Source: JBCBKL01 sp038521825 (lineage in GTDB: Bacteria > Pseudomonadota > Alphaproteobacteria > Rhodobacterales > Rhodobacteraceae). From it: a stretch of 64,000 bases of DNA. The position numbers were made by a program, and so were the translations under genes. The stretch is from the NCBI GenBank assembly GCA_038521825.1, contig JBCBKL010000003.1:1-64000 (forward strand). The letters run 5' to 3'. The notes beneath the pieces are model-generated. The model searched no databases, had not been told where the DNA came from, and saw nothing but the letters and a program-made list of their open reading frames with translations. Of this stretch, positions 1 through 8,291 are shown in pieces; the first letter of the stretch is position 1, and every line of letters begins with the position of its first letter.

Positions 1-552
1 TCTATCACAAGGACAGTTCGATCATCCGAATGAGGCCCACGCATCCGAACCACGTCTGGGCCATCGACTGCGTGCACGACAGACTCAGCAACGGGCGGGC
101 CTACAAGATGCTGACCGTTCTGGATGAGTTCACGCGGCAGGCGTTGGCGGTGACGGTACGCACCAGGATGGGAGCCAACGACGTCCTCGAGGTGCTCTAT
201 CCACTCCTGCTGAAGCACGGCTCCCCAGAGTATATCCGATCAGACAACGGGCCTGAGTTCGCTGCCGAAGCGATGCAAGCATGGCTTCGAAGAGTTGGTA
301 TCAAGCCAATCCGTATCTATCCCGGATCGCCCTGGGAGAACGGATACAATGAGCGGTTTAATGGCACGCTGCGCCAAGAAGTTCTCAATGCGGAGTGGTT
401 CACCACGACCGAGCAGGCGCAAATCATCATCAATCACTGGCTTAGACAGTACAACCACACCCGCCCGCATCAGGCACGCAACATGCGGCCACCAGTGCCG
501 GAAACTTTGTTAGAGACAGCCCTCATCAGTGGCCCAGGAACGGGGGGGCTAG
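1..552 (+). mobile_element. Partial insertion sequence, IS3 family, right-hand part
   Basis: The left edge cuts into an insertion sequence whose transposase C-terminal half is present. The right boundary is not certain. The coding frame would naturally end near 552 if a seven-G run at 542-548 had one G fewer, and no clear terminal inverted repeat is visible between there and the glutaredoxin gene that ends at 613. The element sits just past the 3' end of grxD, a neutral insertion point. Confidence 0.7.
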
Positions 553-665
553 GCACCTCTGATAATCTGATAACGCCAAAGGTCCACGGCGGGCACGCCG
601 CATGGCCACCGATCAGGAGGCGTTGGCTTCCCGGATCTTGTTGGCGGCATCCTTGTCATAGGTGA
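3..665 (+). CDS. IS3-family transposase (OrfB/integrase core), 5'-truncated by the window edge
   Basis: This is the catalytic half of a DDE transposase that moves an IS3-type element. The frame is open to the left edge. All three acidic catalytic residues are visible: Asp in WAIDCVHD, Asp in RSDNGPEF and Glu in WENGYNERFN, followed by the typical C-terminal block YNHTRPHQ and RPPVPETLL. The last ~38 residues after GPGTGG look non-native and run antisense into grxD. A seven-G run at 542-548 lies exactly where one base less would give GPGTGG followed by TAG. The copy is therefore probably frameshifted at its very end, with the catalytic core intact. An upstream OrfA, if present, lies outside the window. 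Confidence 0.85.
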   Translation, partial: YHKDSSIIRMRPTHPNHVWAIDCVHDRLSNGRAYKMLTVLDEFTRQALAVTVRTRMGANDVLEVLYPLLLKHGSPEYIRSDNGPEFAAEAMQAWLRRVGIKPIRIYPGSPWENGYNERFNGTLRQEVLNAEWFTTTEQAQIIINHWLRQYNHTRPHQARNMRPPVPETLLETALISGPGTGGLGTSDNLITPKVHGGHAAWPPIRRRWLPGSCWRHPCHR

Positions 666-978
666 CGCCATTGTCCTCAAGCAGGGTATCGAGTTCCCCC
701 GAAAGCGTCATCTCGGTGATGATATCGCACCCGCCCACGAATTCGCCCTTCACGTACAGCTGCGGAATGGTGGGCCAGTCCGAAAACTCCTTGATGCCCT
801 GGCGGATGCCGTCGTCATCAAGGACGTTAACGTCCTGATAATCCACGCCCATGTAATTCAACACCCCGGCGACCCGGCTGGAGAAACCGCATTGCGGCAT
901 GGACTTGGTGCCTTTCATGTAAAGCACCACGTCGTTCTGCGTGATGGTGTCCTGGATGCGGTCCTTTGCTTCAGTCAT
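613..978 (-). CDS. grxD: Monothiol glutaredoxin, Grx4/Grx5 type
   Basis: This 121-residue protein is a CGFS-type monothiol glutaredoxin that carries or transfers [2Fe-2S] clusters with glutathione in the cytoplasm. The CGFS active site is at residues 30-33, preceded by the KGTK motif. The glutathione-binding segments WPTIPQLYVKGEFVGGCDI and the cis-proline follow at the usual positions, and the length is normal for single-domain members. It lies 64 bp downstream of the BolA gene on the same strand. Grx4 and BolA form cluster-bridged heterodimers in bacteria and eukaryotes, so the pair probably acts together in iron-sulfur trafficking or iron sensing. Its 3' end meets the IS3 remnant. Confidence 0.95.
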   Translation of the reverse strand: MTEAKDRIQDTITQNDVVLYMKGTKSMPQCGFSSRVAGVLNYMGVDYQDVNVLDDDGIRQGIKEFSDWPTIPQLYVKGEFVGGCDIITEMTLSGELDTLLEDNGVTYDKDAANKIREANAS

Positions 979-1042
979 CTGTCTTTTCCTCTGGGGATTG
1001 GGCCCTGCGGACGGCCGATGTTGCGCAGGGCGTCCGGCTCCA

Positions 1043-1285
1043 TCAATCCGGAGCCTTCGTTGTCAGAGCCAAGGCGTGCAGTTCGCCGTTGCTGCCATCC
1101 ATCTTGCCCTTGAGCGCGGCATAAACAGCGCGCTGTTGCTGGACCCTGTTCTGGCCCCTGAACGATTGATCGATCACCTCAGCCGCATAGTGATTTCCGT
1201 CGCCAGCCAGATCGGTGATGGTAATCTTGGCTTCGGGAAAGGCTGCGCGGATGAGGTCTTCGATTTCCTGGGCGGCGATCGGCAT
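1043..1285 (-). CDS. BolA-family protein, IbaG/BolA2-like
   Basis: This 80-residue protein has the compact BolA fold pattern: an N-terminal helix (IEDLIRAAFPEAKITITDL), the strand DGNHYAAEVI, the helix SFRGQNRVQQQRAVYAAL and the C-terminal ELHALAL strand with the conserved histidine. Proteins of this type partner with CGFS glutaredoxins through a shared [2Fe-2S] cluster. grxD is the next gene downstream, which supports that role. The ATG at 1285 fits the family N-terminus. The 188 bp upstream separate it from the divergent xdhC and should contain both promoters. Confidence 0.9.
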   Translation of the reverse strand: MPIAAQEIEDLIRAAFPEAKITITDLAGDGNHYAAEVIDQSFRGQNRVQQQRAVYAALKGKMDGSNGELHALALTTKAPD

Positions 1286-1473
1286 GAGTGGCTCCGAATG
1301 CGGGATGTTAGGAACTTAGTTGGGCGCGCGCCCCTTCGCAAGCCGATGTGCCACTTGCTCTGACAGTTCCCCGACAATACGTTTCCCATTGGCGACGATG
1401 CCAGCCCCATGCGACCGAAGTCGGGGGTGAATGATTGGCAGAAAAAGTCGATCATGATCGTGGGAGAAATCAC

Positions 1474-2442
1474 ATGAGCGTTCTGGACGAAGCACCTGAA
1501 ATAGCACTGGATTGGCACCGTTCTGGCCGCGGCGCGGCGCTGGCCACCGTGGTCGAAACCTGGGGCAGCGCGCCCCGCCGTGTTGGCGCGCAGCTGGTCA
1601 TCGCGGGTGATGGAGAGATGCAGGGTTCGGTCTCGGGCGGGTGCGTCGAAGGGGCTGTCGTTCTCGAGGCGCAGGATGCGCTCGACAAGGGCCAGATGCG
1701 GATGCTGGAATACGGGGTCAGCGACGGCGACGCCTTTGCCGTGGGGTTGGCCTGTGGCGGCACGATCCGCGTGCTGGTCGAACCCATTGGCGCGGCCATG
1801 CCCGAGGACATTCTTGCAAAACTGGTCGCGGCCCGGGCCAATCGCGAGCCCATAGCCTATTCCGTCGATACAGATACCGGCGCGCGACAGATCAGCATGG
1901 ATGGATTCCCGGCGCGCTTTGCATCCGACCGGTCAGGCTTTGAAGAAGACGAAAAGACCTTTGTCGCCATCCATAACCCACCCCTTCGTCTGGCGGTCGT
2001 GGGTGCCGTTCACATCGCTCAGGCCCTGTTGCCGATCGCGCGCATTGCGGGTTTCGATCCGGTGCTGATCGACCCGCGCGGCGCCTTCGGGTCCGAGGCG
2101 CGGTTTCCGGGTGAGACGATCCTCAGCGATTGGCCCGACGAGGCGCTGGCCGAGTATGGCCTGGATGCCCGGACGGCGTTGGTTTTGTTGACCCATGATC
2201 CCAAGCTGGACGATCCGGCGATTGGATTGGCGCTCAAGTCCAAAGCTTTCTACATCGGTGCCCTCGGCTCCACCCGGACCCATGCCAAGCGCGTGGCGCG
2301 TCTGCAGGAGGCCGGTTTCAGCGACACTGACATCGGTCGGATCCACGGGCCTATTGGCCTCGATATCGGGGCGGCCAGCCCACAAGAGATCGCTGTGTCC
2401 ATCCTTGCCGAGATGATCCAGACCCTGCGGCGTGTGTCGTGA
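1474..2442 (+). CDS. xdhC: XdhC/CoxI-family molybdoenzyme maturation protein
   Basis: XdhC/CoxI proteins bind molybdenum cofactor and help load (sulfurated) cofactor into xanthine-dehydrogenase-type hydroxylases. The 322-residue product has the N-terminal XdhC_CoxI block (VVETWGSAPRRVGAQLVI, then GSVSGGCVEGAVV and LACGGTI) and a C-terminal Rossmann-like domain (LAVVGAVHIAQALLPIA, VLIDPRGAF, GALGSTRTHAKR). I start it at ATG 1474, behind GGGAG at 1462-1466, rather than at an in-frame ATG 39 bp upstream without a good ribosome site. It overlaps the next gene by 4 bp (GTGA), so the two are translationally coupled. No molybdoenzyme structural genes lie in the window. Confidence 0.9.
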   Translation: MSVLDEAPEIALDWHRSGRGAALATVVETWGSAPRRVGAQLVIAGDGEMQGSVSGGCVEGAVVLEAQDALDKGQMRMLEYGVSDGDAFAVGLACGGTIRVLVEPIGAAMPEDILAKLVAARANREPIAYSVDTDTGARQISMDGFPARFASDRSGFEEDEKTFVAIHNPPLRLAVVGAVHIAQALLPIARIAGFDPVLIDPRGAFGSEARFPGETILSDWPDEALAEYGLDARTALVLLTHDPKLDDPAIGLALKSKAFYIGALGSTRTHAKRVARLQEAGFSDTDIGRIHGPIGLDIGAASPQEIAVSILAEMIQTLRRVS

Positions 2443-3446
2443 AGTTCGGGTCCATACCAGTGGCCGAAGCGGAGGGCGCGATCCTGGCCCATTCGCTGCG
2501 CCTGCCTGATCGGGGGCGGTTGGCCAAAGGATCTGTGCTGACGGCTGATGCGATCGCGACCTTGCAGGATGCAGGCCATTCTGAAGTGATCGCCGCAGTG
2601 CTGGAACCCGGCGACATCGAAGAAAATGCTGCCGCTCAGGCCCTTGCCGACGCGATCCTGACAGAAGGGTCGGGGCTGCGGGCCAGCGGCGCGGGGGCGG
2701 GCCGGGTGAACCTTTATGCGACGGGGTCAGGTATCCTTGCCCTCGATGTTGCCCGTATTAATGGCATGAACGCCGTGCATCCGATGATCACGCTGGCGAC
2801 CCTGCAGCAATACCAGGGGGTCGAGACAGGGCAGATGGTCGCAACGATCAAGATCATCGCCTATGCCGTACCCGAGGATGCGCTGAAAGAGGTCTGCGCC
2901 GATGCGCAAGGTACACTGGAATTGCGTCCGCCGGTATACGGTATGGCGACATTGATAGAAACGCGCGTGGGCAATGAAACACCCAGCCGCAAGGGGCGCG
3001 CCGCGCTGGCCGAGCGGCTGGACAGGTTGGGCCTTGGTTTGACGGACCGAGTCGTGGTTGGTCATCTCGAAGAACCGCTGGCCGAGGCTATTTCGCAAGC
3101 CGCTGGCGAATTCGTTTTCGTTCTGACCGCATCGGCGACGTCCGACCCACACGACGTGGCCCCCGAAGCGCTGCGCCGGGCGGGGGGTACCGTCGCGGCC
3201 TACGGGATGCCGGTCGATCCGGGGAACCTGCTGTTTTTCGGGGCCTTGGGCGAGAAGCCGGTGATCGGACTCCCCGGCTGCGCCCGCTCACCGGCGATGA
3301 ACGGGGCCGACTGGGTGCTTGAGCGGCTGATCTGCGGGATCGAACTGGGGCAAAGCGACATCTCGGCCATGGGGGTCGGCGGGTTGCTGAAAGAGATCCC
3401 GACGCGGCCCCGACCGCGCGGCGGCGACACACATCACGGCGATTGA
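2439..3446 (+). CDS. Molybdopterin-binding protein (MoeA/MogA-like domain)
   Basis: This 335-residue protein resembles the molybdopterin-binding proteins that accompany xdhC in Rhodobacteraceae. The N-terminal ~75 residues (IPVAEAEGAILAHSL, GSVLTADAIATLQDAGHSEV) recall the beginning of MoeA-like proteins. The C-terminal half has a MoCF-biosynthesis-type region (VFVLTASATSDPHDVAPEALRRAGG, YGMPVDPGNLLFFG, VIGLPGCARSPAMNGADWVLERL). It starts at GTG 2439 inside the stop codon of xdhC. It probably works with XdhC in cofactor insertion or modification. The exact reaction (for example nucleotidyl transfer versus binding only) cannot be read from the sequence. Confidence 0.8.
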   Translation: MKFGSIPVAEAEGAILAHSLRLPDRGRLAKGSVLTADAIATLQDAGHSEVIAAVLEPGDIEENAAAQALADAILTEGSGLRASGAGAGRVNLYATGSGILALDVARINGMNAVHPMITLATLQQYQGVETGQMVATIKIIAYAVPEDALKEVCADAQGTLELRPPVYGMATLIETRVGNETPSRKGRAALAERLDRLGLGLTDRVVVGHLEEPLAEAISQAAGEFVFVLTASATSDPHDVAPEALRRAGGTVAAYGMPVDPGNLLFFGALGEKPVIGLPGCARSPAMNGADWVLERLICGIELGQSDISAMGVGGLLKEIPTRPRPRGGDTHHGD

Positions 3447-3474
3447 GGTCGAACACAGGGCCTAAGACGAAAAA

Positions 3475-3493
3475 AGCGCCGCAATGCGACGCT
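3475..3493 (-). terminator. Rho-independent terminator after infC
   Basis: A 9-bp hairpin (agcgccgca / tgcgacgct, one G-T pair) lies just beyond the infC stop. It is flanked by a run of A on the plus strand at 3469-3475, which is a U tract when read on the minus strand. It may also terminate the convergent molybdopterin-binding gene, because TTT follows on the plus side. Confidence 0.7.
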
Positions 3494-3516
3494 TTCTTGC
3501 ATAGACGCTTCGGCGA

Positions 3517-4068
3517 TTAGCCCTTTTGTGGCACGGGCCCGATCATCATCACCATTTGACGGCCCTCCATCTTGGGCATGTTTTCGATTTTTCCGAGTTC
3601 TTTCACGTCCTCGGCGACTCGCTCAAGCAGTTCGCGTCCCAGATTCTGGTGCGCCATCTCACGACCCCGGAACCGCAAGGTGACCTTTACCTTGTCGCCG
3701 TTCTCAAGAAATTTGAATACGTTGCGCATCTTGACGTCATAGTCGTTGGTGTCCGTGTTCGGCCTAAATTTGACCTCTTTGATCTCAATGGTCTTTTGCT
3801 TTTTGCGCGCTTCGCTTTCGCGCTTCTGCTGTTCGTATTTAAACTTGCCAAAGTCCATGATCTTGCAAACCGGCGGGCTTGCGTTCGGCGAAATTTCCAC
3901 GAGGTCAAGGCCGGCCTGATCGGCGAGGTCCATGGCCCTTGCAGGGCTAACGACGCCTACGTTTTCTCCGTCAGCGCCGATAAGCCGGATTTCGGAGGCG
4001 CGGATGCGGTCGTTTACGCGCGGGCCGGTTTCCCTTTGCGGCGGCGCGTTGTGGGGTCTGCGAGCGAT
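3517..4068 (-). CDS. infC: Translation initiation factor IF-3, apparent ATC start codon
   Basis: IF-3 binds the 30S subunit, prevents premature 50S joining and proofreads the start codon. Conserved IF-3 blocks run through the frame: RPHNAPPQRETGPRVND, then VCKIMDFGKFKYEQQKRE, RFRGREMAHQNLG and EGRQMVMMIGP. The first ATG (3933) would remove the first 45 conserved residues. The upstream frame contains no ATG, GTG or TTG before an in-frame TAA. The conserved N-terminus begins at an ATC codon (4068-4066), 8 nt after AAGGA, giving 183 residues. E. coli infC starts with AUU and is autoregulated through that rare start, so an ATC start here probably allows the same control. Confidence 0.93.
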   Translation of the reverse strand: MARRPHNAPPQRETGPRVNDRIRASEIRLIGADGENVGVVSPARAMDLADQAGLDLVEISPNASPPVCKIMDFGKFKYEQQKRESEARKKQKTIEIKEVKFRPNTDTNDYDVKMRNVFKFLENGDKVKVTLRFRGREMAHQNLGRELLERVAEDVKELGKIENMPKMEGRQMVMMIGPVPQKG

Positions 4069-4236
4069 GGTGAATGTCCTTGTGTCGTTGCGTTATGGAG
4101 CGATGTAAGTAGCGGTCGGGTATCTCTTATTCAAGCCAGAATACAAGGGGACAGGCCCCTTGTCAGGTCTTGCTGTGATATTCTCGATACGAAGTTTCGG
4201 CCGGGGGCATGGCACTGGCGAAAATCGGCGCGGGTT

Positions 4237-5085
4237 TCAGCCCACAAAGGCTTTTTCGACGACGTAGTGCTTTGGATCGGAGTTGGCGCCTTCATCAAGC
4301 CCGAATCCTTCGAGCAGCGCCTTCATGTCCGTGTTGAAATCGAGGCTGCCGCACACCATCGCGCGGTCCGTCTCTGGGGTGATGCCGTCGATGCCGAGGT
4401 CGCGAAAGACCGTCCCGTCCTGCAGCAGTGTCGTGATCCGGCCCATCTTGGGGCTCTGTTCCCGCGTGGTGGTGGGGTAATACCGGATCTTTGCCAGGTT
4501 TTCGGCGCCCAGAAGCTCGATCATCATCTCGTCGGCCTTCAGTTCTTCGATCAGGCGGCGGCCATATTCCAGCTCTGCCACGTCACGGCAGGTGTGGGTG
4601 ATGATGACGTCGTCGTAGTTCTCGTAAGTTTCAGGTTCGCGCAGGAGGCTTGCGAACGGGGCAAAGCCGGTGCCGGTGGCAAAGAACCAGATCCGCTTGC
4701 CTGGCAGCAATGCATCATGGACCAACGTGCCCACGGGTTTGGGGCGCAGGATGATCTGCTGGCCCGGCTGGATATGCTGCAGCTTCGATGTCAGTGGGCC
4801 GTCCTGCACCTTGATCGAATAGAATTCGAGCTCGTCGTCCCATGCGGGCGAGGCGATGGAATAGGCCCTCAGGATCGGCTTCTGTTTGCCGGTGTTCGGG
4901 TCGGGTTCGCCCATCAGTCCGATCATGACGAATTCGCCCGATCGAAACCGCAGCGAGGCCGGACGCGTTACGCGGAAGGAGAACAGGCGGTCCGTCCAAT
5001 GCTCGACCTTGGTAACGGTCTGGGCGTCGGGCAGCGTCGGGGCCTTGACGGCGGTTTCTTGGTTCACGGGTCGATGCTCTGTCAT
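4237..5085 (-). CDS. fpr: Ferredoxin/flavodoxin--NADP+ reductase
   Basis: This 282-residue FAD enzyme transfers electrons between NADPH and ferredoxin or flavodoxin. The FAD-binding motif RAYS is at residues 73-76. The NADP-binding loop ATGTGFAPF is at 136-144, followed by THTCRDVAELEY and the VCGSLDFN segment. The C-terminus VEKAFVG is characteristic of the bacterial, subclass I plant-type enzymes, whose end stacks on the flavin. It lies on the same strand and 71 bp downstream of the sulfate assimilation operon, which has a sulfite reductase but no CysJ flavoprotein. Supplying reduced ferredoxin to that enzyme is a plausible inferred role, beside oxidative stress defence. Confidence 0.93.
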   Translation of the reverse strand: MTEHRPVNQETAVKAPTLPDAQTVTKVEHWTDRLFSFRVTRPASLRFRSGEFVMIGLMGEPDPNTGKQKPILRAYSIASPAWDDELEFYSIKVQDGPLTSKLQHIQPGQQIILRPKPVGTLVHDALLPGKRIWFFATGTGFAPFASLLREPETYENYDDVIITHTCRDVAELEYGRRLIEELKADEMMIELLGAENLAKIRYYPTTTREQSPKMGRITTLLQDGTVFRDLGIDGITPETDRAMVCGSLDFNTDMKALLEGFGLDEGANSDPKHYVVEKAFVG

Positions 5086-5156
5086 GATGTGTCAACGCAG
5101 GTTTACACCTGAGCCTCTTGTTTTAGGAAGGGATTTCTTGAGGCGGAAGAGGGCAA

Positions 5157-5555
5157 TCAGCCGCGCAGGCGGGCCTGATAGTCGTGGGCCTGCCAGTCGG
5201 CGCGAAAGATCCACTGGTCTTCGGGTTGTCGTGCTGCCAGCGCCTGACTGATCTCGACCTCGTCGAAACCGGCGCGTCGGGCCATCGCGTATTGATCGGC
5301 GATGACATGGCCCTTGGCCCGCAGCCGCCCGCGATAGCCCCGCAGCCGCAGCATCCGCGCGATGGTAAAGCCGCGCCCGTCGGAAAAACTGGGAAAGTCG
5401 ACGCGGATGATTTCGGCCGAGAGCGGTATTTCTGCCGGGTCGGCATCGGATGGGACGTCGATGGCGCGGACATCATTGGCGGCCTCGCCCATTGGGGTAT
5501 AGCCCGCACTCCAGGTGTTGGGCCCAAAGCCCTGATCGGTCACGATAATCGTCAT
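5157..5555 (-). CDS. DUF934 family protein of the sulfate assimilation operon
   Basis: This 132-residue cytoplasmic protein has no signal peptide or membrane segment. It carries the features of DUF934 proteins, which recur next to sulfite reductase and APS reductase genes: IRVDFPSFSDGRGFTIARMLRLRGYRGRLRAKGHVIADQYAMARRAGFDEVEI. Its ATG overlaps the cysH stop by 4 bp, so it is translated coupled to cysH. The biochemical role is unknown; context points to an accessory function in sulfite or APS reduction. Confidence 0.85.
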   Translation of the reverse strand: MTIIVTDQGFGPNTWSAGYTPMGEAANDVRAIDVPSDADPAEIPLSAEIIRVDFPSFSDGRGFTIARMLRLRGYRGRLRAKGHVIADQYAMARRAGFDEVEISQALAARQPEDQWIFRADWQAHDYQARLRG

Positions 5556-6310
5556 GATGCTGCTCCTGTTCGCACAAGTTTACCATTCACGAAGTGAATG
5601 CCGCATTCGTCTTTGTCCTGACCGCGCCAACGCCCTGCGCGCGGCTCTTCGCCCTTGGCCACCGGCGATGTGCAGGGGGTGCAGCCAATACTGGGATAGC
5701 CCTGCGCCACCAGAGGATGACGCGGCAGCCGGTTTTCGGTCATGTAGTCCTGAATGTCTTGTGGCGACCAGCGGGCCAGCGGGTTGACCTTGATCCGCCC
5801 CCTGCCGTCTTCAACCTCGAAGAAGTCGAGATTGGCGCGGCGGCCGGACTGGTACCGTTTGCGTCCTGTGATCCAGCCATCGAAGGGCATGAGCGCCTCT
5901 TGCAGGGGTGCAGTCTTGCGCAGATGGCAGCAGGTGTCGGGGTTACGCAGATGCAGGGTACCGTCGGGGTCGTGGTCGCGGATAGTCGGGGCGCGGATGA
6001 TTTGGACGTTCTGGAGCCGCAAACGCTCCGCAATCTCCTGCTGGTAGGCCAGTGTTTCGGCAAAGAGCATTTCGGTATCGATAAAGAGAACCGGCACCTC
6101 GCGGCGCGCTACCGCCGCGAGGTGAAGGAGGACGACCGATTCGGCCCCGAACGACGACACCAGCGCAAGGTTCGGGATCGCGTCGAAGGCCGCGCGCAAG
6201 ACATCTGTGGCGCCATGATGGGTCAGTTTCGCATTGAGCGCGCCGACCAGAACATCGGCATTGGGGCGAGCCGACCCTTCGGGAAGCGTATTTTCAGCGA
6301 GAAGAAGCAT
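5552..6310 (-). CDS. cysH: Adenylyl-sulfate (APS) reductase, [4Fe-4S] CysH type
   Basis: This 252-residue enzyme reduces activated sulfate to sulfite with thioredoxin or glutaredoxin. The PP-loop-like SSFGAESVVLLHL lies near residues 52-64. The cysteine pattern is diagnostic: CC at 127-128 and CTPC at 210-213 bind a [4Fe-4S] cluster, and Cys236 in ECGIH is the catalytic cysteine. CysH proteins with this cluster prefer APS, whereas E. coli-type PAPS reductases lack CC/CxxC. Only 4 bp separate it from the upstream cysI, and it overlaps the downstream DUF934 gene. No ATP sulfurylase or APS kinase gene lies in this cluster. Confidence 0.94.
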   Translation of the reverse strand: MLLLAENTLPEGSARPNADVLVGALNAKLTHHGATDVLRAAFDAIPNLALVSSFGAESVVLLHLAAVARREVPVLFIDTEMLFAETLAYQQEIAERLRLQNVQIIRAPTIRDHDPDGTLHLRNPDTCCHLRKTAPLQEALMPFDGWITGRKRYQSGRRANLDFFEVEDGRGRIKVNPLARWSPQDIQDYMTENRLPRHPLVAQGYPSIGCTPCTSPVAKGEEPRAGRWRGQDKDECGIHFVNGKLVRTGAAS

Positions 6311-6314
6311 CAGT

Positions 6315-7979
6315 TTACTCTGCCGCCACAGCCGTTTGAGGATAGAGCGCGGCCTTGAACGGGGCCATGCCGACGCGGCGATAGGTTTCGATAAAGGCCT
6401 CGTCGCGGTCGTCGCGGATGTCGAGATAGGCTCCGATCAGGCGCTCGATGGCGGGAATAATGTCGTTCGCCGAAAACCCGGGGCCGGTGCGTTGGCCCAG
6501 AGCGGCATTTTCGGTGTGATCGCCGCCCAGCGTGATCTGGTAGTTTTCGACGCCGGCCCGGTCAAGGCCGAGAATACCGATATGGCCCACATGGTGGTGG
6601 CCGCAGGCGTTGATGCAGCCCGAGATCTTGATTTTCAGGTCTCCGATTTCGTGTTCGAGCTTCAGTTCATCGAACCGGGTGGCGATCTCTTGGGCGATCG
6701 GGATCGACCGGGCCGTGGCGAGCGCGCAGTAATCCATGCCGGGGCACGCGATGATGTCGGAGATCAGGCCTATATTGGCCGTGGCGAGCCCGTGCTCTTT
6801 GAGGATCGCGTGAAGGGCGGGCAGGTGGGATTTGTGGACATGCGGCAGGATCACGTTTTGCTCATGGCTGATGCGCAGTTCGTCGTGGCCATAGCGCTCA
6901 GCCAGATCCGCCATCACGCGCATCTGTTCGGATGATGCGTCGCCCGGCGTGGCGCCGTGCGCCTTGAGGCTGATCTGGACAATCGCGTATCCGTTGGCCC
7001 GATGGTCGGCGAGGTTCGTGTCGGCCCATGAGCGGAAGACCGGATCGGCTTCGTAGGCCTGTTCGAAGGGCTGTGTGTCGGCAGTACGGAAGGTCGGTGG
7101 GGCGAACTGGGCGCGGATTTTTTCAAGCCGCATCTGGTCGACGCCCCTGAACGCCGACCTGATCTGTTCGAACCGTTCGGCAACGCGGGCGCGGATCTCG
7201 TCGATGCCGTGTTCATGCACGGTGATCTTGATCCGGGCCTTGTACTTGTTGTCGCGCCGCCCGATCTGGTTCCAGACCGATACGATGGCTTCGAGATAGG
7301 GAAGAAGATCAGCTTCGGCAGTGAAATCATTGATAACCTTACCAATCATGGGAGTGCGGCCTAACCCGCCGCCCACAATGATCTTGTATCCGATTTGATC
7401 GCCGCGTCTGACGATCTGGATGCCAATGTCATGCGCTTTGGTCACGGCTCGGTCGTTGGGCGCGCCGGCAATGGCGATCTTAAACTTGCGTGGCATGAAC
7501 TGAAATTCGGGGTGGTCGGTCGACCATTGCCGCAGCAACTCCGCCACAGGGCGCGGGTCGGCGATCTCATCGGCTCCTGCCCCGGCAAAGTGGTCGGCGG
7601 TCACGTTCCGGATGGTGTTACCGGAGGTCTGGATGGCGTGCATGCCTACCTCGGCCAGCGCGTCGAGCATGTCAGGCACGTCGCGCAGTTCCGGCCAGTT
7701 GTACTGGATGTTCTGGCGGGTGGTGAAATGCCCATAGCCCTTGTCCCAGTGATCAGCGATGTAAGCCAGTTGCCGCATCTTTGCGCTGTCGAGCGTGCCG
7801 TAGGGAATGGCGACCCGCAGCATATAGGCATGCAGTTGCAGGTAGAGGCCGTTCATGAGGCGCAGGGGCTTGAATTCGTCCTCGGTCAGGGCACCGCTGA
7901 TGCGCCGTTCGACCTGGGTGCGGAACTGTCGGTTTCGCTCGGCCAGAAAGGCGGCGTCGAAATCATCATAGTGATACAT
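6315..7979 (-). CDS. cysI: Nitrite/sulfite reductase hemoprotein (single-subunit, siroheme and [4Fe-4S])
   Basis: This 554-residue protein catalyses the six-electron reduction of sulfite to sulfide. It has the two tandem ferredoxin-like and catalytic repeats of the family. The siroheme-[4Fe-4S] ligands are Cys412 and Cys418 (ACPGMDYCAL) and Cys455 and Cys459 (GCINACGHH). Position in an operon with cysH and cysG argues for sulfite rather than nitrite as substrate. No cysJ flavoprotein gene is nearby, so it probably takes electrons from ferredoxin; fpr lies downstream. DUF2849 precedes it by 12 bp. Confidence 0.93.
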   Translation of the reverse strand: MYHYDDFDAAFLAERNRQFRTQVERRISGALTEDEFKPLRLMNGLYLQLHAYMLRVAIPYGTLDSAKMRQLAYIADHWDKGYGHFTTRQNIQYNWPELRDVPDMLDALAEVGMHAIQTSGNTIRNVTADHFAGAGADEIADPRPVAELLRQWSTDHPEFQFMPRKFKIAIAGAPNDRAVTKAHDIGIQIVRRGDQIGYKIIVGGGLGRTPMIGKVINDFTAEADLLPYLEAIVSVWNQIGRRDNKYKARIKITVHEHGIDEIRARVAERFEQIRSAFRGVDQMRLEKIRAQFAPPTFRTADTQPFEQAYEADPVFRSWADTNLADHRANGYAIVQISLKAHGATPGDASSEQMRVMADLAERYGHDELRISHEQNVILPHVHKSHLPALHAILKEHGLATANIGLISDIIACPGMDYCALATARSIPIAQEIATRFDELKLEHEIGDLKIKISGCINACGHHHVGHIGILGLDRAGVENYQITLGGDHTENAALGQRTGPGFSANDIIPAIERLIGAYLDIRDDRDEAFIETYRRVGMAPFKAALYPQTAVAAE

Positions 7980-7991
7980 TGCTCTGCTCCG

Positions 7992-8291
7992 TCAGGCCTG
8001 TTCGGTCTGTTTGCCATGGTGATAGTTGGATGGGCCGGTTGCCCGGAAATCTTCCCGGAAATGTGTGGGTTTCGCGACGCCGTTTTCGACCTGGACGTCT
8101 GCGAGATAGGCACCGACGATTTCTTCGGTCTGCTGGGTTGCCTCGATCAGGCGCAAGTCGGCGTGCGCCTCATCCGCCAGCACTTCGGCCTCTTGAATGT
8201 GCCGCGTCCAGCCATCAAGCGCCTGATAGACCACGTCGCCTTTGAGCAGGTGATTTGCGGTCACGACTTTCGGGGTAAAGGGGCGGGCCAT
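7992..8291 (-). CDS. DUF2849 family protein
   Basis: This 99-residue soluble protein belongs by appearance and position to DUF2849, a family found between siroheme synthase and sulfite reductase genes in alphaproteobacteria. Visible features are PKVVTANHLLKGDVVYQALDGWTRHIQEAEVLADEAHADLRL at the N-terminal side and a PTHFREDFRATGPSNY tail. Its ATG overlaps the cysG stop (TGATG). The role is unknown. The strict linkage suggests help with siroheme loading or electron delivery to CysI. Confidence 0.85.
   Translation of the reverse strand: MARPFTPKVVTANHLLKGDVVYQALDGWTRHIQEAEVLADEAHADLRLIEATQQTEEIVGAYLADVQVENGVAKPTHFREDFRATGPSNYHHGKQTEQA

Noticed and set aside
3526..5112. A 528-codon plus-strand open frame antisense to infC and fpr
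   Set aside because: Both minus-strand genes have strong conserved motifs. The plus frame has none and is explained by codon bias.
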